From the NCBI GenBank assembly GCA_934270345.1, contig CAKQPT010000001.1:62001-126000 (forward strand): a DNA stretch of 64,000 nt, written 5' to 3'. The notes under the pieces are model-generated. The model ran no database searches, was not told the origin of the DNA, and saw only the letters and a list, made by a program, of their open reading frames with translations. Shown in pieces: positions 60,883-64,000 of the stretch. Both the position numbers and the translations under genes were made by a program. Numbering within the stretch: position 1 is the stretch's first letter; each line of letters starts with the position of its first letter. Source of the stretch: an uncultured Oribacterium sp. (GTDB lineage Bacteria > Bacillota > Clostridia > Lachnospirales > Lachnospiraceae).

Positions 60883-61707
60883 ATGAACCAGAAAACTGAA
60901 AGCATTCTATTACGTGCGGTGACGATGCTTGCCGCTGCGCTGACCGTCGGCACACTGCTGTTCCTCATCATTTATATCCTGATCCGCGGCATCCCGTACC
61001 TGAAGCCGAGTCTCTTCGCCTGGGAATACAATACAGAAAATGTTTCACTGATGCCGGCGATGATCAACACCATCGTGATGACGGTGCTGTCGCTTCTGAT
61101 CTCGATCCCGATGGGTGTCGGCTCCGCCATCTACCTCGTCGAGTATGCGAAACGCGGCTCGAAGTTCGTCGAGCTGATCCGGCTCACGACCGAGACCCTG
61201 TCCGGTATTCCGTCCATCATTTACGGACTTTTCGGATACCTTCTGTTCGTCATCCAGCTGCACTTCGGGTACTCCATCCTGGGTGGCGCACTCACGATCT
61301 CCATCATGATCCTGCCGCTCATCATGCGTCAGACCGAGGAATCGCTGAAGGCAGTGCCGGATCTTTTCAGAGAAGGCTCCCTGGGCCTCGGTGCCGGTAA
61401 GCTTCGTACGATCTTTTCCATCGTGCTTCCGTCTGCGGTGCCGGGCATCCTCGCAGGTATCATCCTCGCCATCGGACGTATCGTCGGTGAGACGGCAGCG
61501 CTGATCTATACCGCAGGTACGGTCGCCGGCATTCCGAACTCCATCATGGGCTCCGGACGAACCCTCGCGATCCACATGTATGTACTCACGAACGAAGGCC
61601 TCTATACGAACCAGTCCTACGCAACCGCCGTGGTACTGCTTCTCGTGGTGACGATGATCAATGCACTCTCATCGATGCTGGCGAAGAAACTCGCATCGAA
61701 GGCGTAA
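60883..61707 (+). CDS. pstA: Phosphate ABC transporter permease PstA
   Basis: 274 residues with six predicted helices. Typical segments: VEYAKRGSKFVELIRLTTETLSGIPSIIYG (read in part) and LKAVPDLFREGSLGLGAGKLR, the EAA loop. Eleven bases after pstC; GAGGGTAGG is the ribosome-binding site. Partner of PstC. Confidence 0.95.
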   Translation: MNQKTESILLRAVTMLAAALTVGTLLFLIIYILIRGIPYLKPSLFAWEYNTENVSLMPAMINTIVMTVLSLLISIPMGVGSAIYLVEYAKRGSKFVELIRLTTETLSGIPSIIYGLFGYLLFVIQLHFGYSILGGALTISIMILPLIMRQTEESLKAVPDLFREGSLGLGAGKLRTIFSIVLPSAVPGILAGIILAIGRIVGETAALIYTAGTVAGIPNSIMGSGRTLAIHMYVLTNEGLYTNQSYATAVVLLLVVTMINALSSMLAKKLASKA

Positions 61708-61728
61708 GGAGAAGGAAGAACGAAGATT

Positions 61729-62481
61729 ATGAATAAGTTTGAAATCAAAGATGTGAATTTACACTATGGCGCATTCCATGCGCTTCATGACATCAACCTG
61801 AACATTGCGCCGAATGAGATCACGGCCTTCATCGGACCGTCCGGCTGTGGCAAGTCCACACTGCTCAAGTCGCTGAACCGCATGAACGATCTGGTGGAGG
61901 GCTGCCGTGTCGATGGTCAGATCCTTCTCGATGGGCAGGACATCTATCAGAAGGATGTCGATGTCAATACACTTCGTAAGCGGGTCGGTATGGTCTTCCA
62001 GAAGCCGAATCCGTTCCCGATGTCGATTTATGACAATGTTGCCTATGGTCCACGTACACACGGTATCCGAAACAAGAAGGAGCTCGATGAGATCGTCGAG
62101 ACCTCTCTTCGTGAGACGGCAATCTGGGATGAGCTGAAGGATCGTCTCGGAAAGTCCGCACTCGGTCTGTCCGGTGGACAGCAGCAGCGTCTCTGCATCG
62201 CCCGTGCACTCGCGGTCAAGCCGGATGTTCTCCTCATGGATGAGCCGACCTCCGCACTGGACCCGATTTCCACCTCGAAGATCGAGGACCTCACCCTGCA
62301 GCTGAAGAAGGATTTCACGATCGTCATCGTCACCCATAACATGCAGCAGGCGACCCGTATCTCGGATAAGACGGCGTTCTTTCTTCTGGGAGAGCTGGTC
62401 GAGGCAGACAAGACGGAAAAGCTGTTCTCGATGCCGAAGGACAAGCGGACAGAGGATTACATCACCGGACGTTTCGGTTAA
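61729..62481 (+). CDS. pstB: Phosphate ABC transporter ATPase PstB
   Basis: 250 residues. Walker [10 protein letters not shown], signature [16 protein letters not shown], Walker [14 protein letters not shown] and the switch His in [14 protein letters not shown]. Supplies energy for phosphate uptake. AAGGAGAAGG precedes the start. Confidence 0.97.
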   Translation: MNKFEIKDVNLHYGAFHALHDINLNIAPNEITAFIGPSGCGKSTLLKSLNRMNDLVEGCRVDGQILLDGQDIYQKDVDVNTLRKRVGMVFQKPNPFPMSIYDNVAYGPRTHGIRNKKELDEIVETSLRETAIWDELKDRLGKSALGLSGGQQQRLCIARALAVKPDVLLMDEPTSALDPISTSKIEDLTLQLKKDFTIVIVTHNMQQATRISDKTAFFLLGELVEADKTEKLFSMPKDKRTEDYITGRFG

Positions 62482-62597
62482 GTTCAGATGATGCTTCGAC
62501 GACGAGCGAAACGGTTGCGGACAGGACGCCGGGGAATATTCGGAGATCCGGCTGCGGCGCGTATGTGTTCAGGGCGAGGTATGGAGGCGAGAATACA

Positions 62598-62801
62598 ATG
62601 AAAAGCTATGATTTATTTGATCTCTTCGCTGCATGGTTTACATGGACGGCGAAGCCACGTCGCTTCCTGACAGGAAAGCTGCAGGAGGCCGGCTGGGCGG
62701 TGGAGCATACGCTTCAGGAGAAAAAGAAGGAAAAGACAGAGATATACCGCATGCGCGATGTATGTCGTACACAGAATATCGTACAGAATGGTGAGATGTA
62801 A
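62598..62801 (+). CDS. Small uncharacterised ORF between pstB and phoU
   Basis: 67 residues from ATG 62598, with GGAGG about 10 bases upstream. Begins MKSYDLFDLFAAWFTWTAKP, an amphipathic aromatic-rich stretch, followed by a basic, Lys/Glu-rich C-terminal half. It ends 11 bases before phoU and its frame is free of stops, so it is probably translated in the operon. Not recognised. It could attach to the membrane through its N-terminal part. Confidence 0.5.
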   Translation: MKSYDLFDLFAAWFTWTAKPRRFLTGKLQEAGWAVEHTLQEKKKEKTEIYRMRDVCRTQNIVQNGEM

Positions 62802-62812
62802 GGAGGAACAGG

Positions 62813-63577
62813 ATGCGTAGCAGGTTGGATCGACAGCTGGATGAGATGAAGCAGAACCTGATTGAGATGGGCTCCTGCTGTGAAAACTGTATCGGACAGG
62901 TGGCCCTGACCCTGCAGGATATCGCAGCGGCAGAGAATGCAGAGCTCAGCGAGAAGAGCCGCCAGATGATCAATAAAATTTATGAGTCAGACGCGGAAAT
63001 CGATAAGCTCGAGCGACTGATCGAGTCGGAGTGCCTCCGTCTTTTACTGGAGCAGCAGCCGGTGGCGAGGGATCTGCGCTACATAAGCTCGGCACTGAAG
63101 ATGATTTCGGATCTCGAGCGGATCGGTGATCAGTGTTCGGATATCGCCGATATCGCAGAGTATCTTTATGGCAAGGACCAGGATGGTATGGAGTCGGCGA
63201 TTCGAATCCAGGACATGGCCAGCGCGACGATGCGCATGGTAACGAGAGCGGTCGAGTCTTTCATTCAGAAGGACCTCGCACTTGCAAAGAGTGTACAGGA
63301 ATCCGATGATGTCGTGGATAACATGTTTGACGAGATCAAAAAGGAAATCGTCGAACTCATCGCGAAGTACCCGGATCGTGGTGAGATGATGCTGGACTTC
63401 CTGATGGTGGCGAAGTATTTTGAGCGGATCGGTGATCATGCGACGAATGTCGCGGAGTGGGTGGAGTTTTCCATCACCGGTGAGCGTCCGGTGATGACGA
63501 AGTATACCTTCGATGAGAAGACCATGGAAGAGAAGAAGCTGGCACGTGACGAACGTGTTTTCAACCGCTTTCAGTAA
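62813..63577 (+). CDS. phoU: Phosphate signalling protein PhoU
   Basis: 254 residues; the usual PhoU is about 215-230, and the extra length is at the C-terminus (VMTKYTFDEKTMEEKKLARD). Two PhoU repeats are readable with the metal-binding E/DxxxD patterns (KMISDLERIGDQCSDIA and KYFERIGDHATNVAEW). PhoU connects PstSCAB with the PhoR/PhoB system and restrains it when phosphate is plentiful. AAGGAGG precedes the start. Confidence 0.95.
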   Translation: MRSRLDRQLDEMKQNLIEMGSCCENCIGQVALTLQDIAAAENAELSEKSRQMINKIYESDAEIDKLERLIESECLRLLLEQQPVARDLRYISSALKMISDLERIGDQCSDIADIAEYLYGKDQDGMESAIRIQDMASATMRMVTRAVESFIQKDLALAKSVQESDDVVDNMFDEIKKEIVELIAKYPDRGEMMLDFLMVAKYFERIGDHATNVAEWVEFSITGERPVMTKYTFDEKTMEEKKLARDERVFNRFQ

Positions 63578-63743
63578 AGTACCGTTATGGATGGGAATTT
63601 AAACAGAAAATTCCCATTCTGTCGTAGTCAGGTATTCCAGAGTTTTTTATAATGGGGAAAAGCGAAACGCATCGGCTTCCGCCGGCATCCCTGTTCAGTT
63701 CTGGATGCAGCGGCCGGGATGCATACAGTACAGGAGATAAGAG

Positions 63744-64000
63744 ATGACGAGAATTGCAGTTGTAGAAGACGATGAGAGCATTCAGAAGCTGATTACCTAT
63801 GCGCTGACGGCCAACGGCTACGAGGCGCGCGGCTTCAGCGACGGACAGTCCTTCCTCGATGATGCCGAGAAGTTCGAACCGGCACTGGTGCTGCTGGATG
63901 TCATGATGCCGGGGATCGATGGGATTCAGGTCCTGCGCTGTCTCCGGAGAAGCGCGAAGTTCGCGGAGATTCCGGTGATGATGCTGACCGCAAAGTCGGC
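63744..64000 (+). CDS. PhoB/PhoP-type response regulator, 5' part
   Basis: First 85 codons; the gene runs off the window. Receiver domain with VVEDDES (acidic pocket), phospho-acceptor Asp in LLDVMMPGIDG and MLTAKS with the conserved Thr and Lys. Directly after phoU and behind AGGAGATAA, so it is expected to be the phosphate regulator that binds the Pho box at 58586-58625. The output domain is not visible. Confidence 0.88.
   Translation, partial: MTRIAVVEDDESIQKLITYALTANGYEARGFSDGQSFLDDAEKFEPALVLLDVMMPGIDGIQVLRCLRRSAKFAEIPVMMLTAKS

Overview
The window looks like chromosomal DNA of a Gram-positive anaerobe of the class Clostridia, most likely a Lachnospiraceae-type plant-fibre or rumen/gut fermenter. 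The signs are strong AGGAGG ribosome-binding sites, TTGACA/TATAAT promoters, HemZ, class III fructose-bisphosphatase, a pyrophosphate-type phosphofructokinase, sugar ABC systems without their own ATPase, lipoproteins with Ala/Thr linkers, and a lysine riboswitch before an NhaC-type transporter. The genes are GC-rich and the intergenic DNA AT-rich. No rRNA, tRNA, CRISPR array or insertion sequence was seen. The species assignment is inference.

Layout. 1-16.8 kb is a tricarboxylic-acid locus: the end of an isocitrate-dehydrogenase-family gene, a PrpF-like isomerase, an RraA-like aldolase/decarboxylase, an AEC carrier, two aconitase-family hydratases, each beside a LysR regulator, and a complete citrate lyase set (citD-E-F, then citX-G-C). 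Together these could take up aconitate or citrate, interconvert isomers, split citrate to acetate and oxaloacetate, and decarboxylate the latter. 17-21.6 kb holds efp, argS, a phosphodiesterase and an iron-type alcohol dehydrogenase. 21.7-26.4 kb holds an orphan lipoprotein and a copper module: a CsoR-type operator, copA with a C-terminal CopZ-like domain, and csoR. 26.5-36.8 kb holds ftsH, fbp, a MATE exporter, transketolase, transaldolase and PPi-phosphofructokinase.

37.4-45.3 kb is a pectin-oligomer locus: intracellular GH28, a binding protein, two permeases, GH105, an AraC regulator and a TIM-barrel isomerase. 45.4-54.4 kb is housekeeping: a CorC/CNNM protein, Nudix hydrolase, apt, greA, a CBS protein, relA, an MBL hydrolase and hemZ. 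54.4-56.6 kb is a lysine riboswitch and its transporter. 57-58.5 kb has a small membrane protein and a UxuB-like reductase. 58.6-64 kb is a Pho-box-controlled pstS-C-A-B, small ORF, phoU and response-regulator operon, cut by the window end.

The most unusual non-coding signals are a nested imperfect palindrome of 209 bp between two convergent sugar-phosphate genes (35339-35547), two copies of a three-stem element whose stems covary (34436-34546 and 56635-56757) with a shorter relative at 51666-51744, tandem LysR-type dyads 32 bp apart (8220-8270), and structured leaders of fbp and the transaldolase gene. All functions are inferred from reading the sequence; no database search was run.
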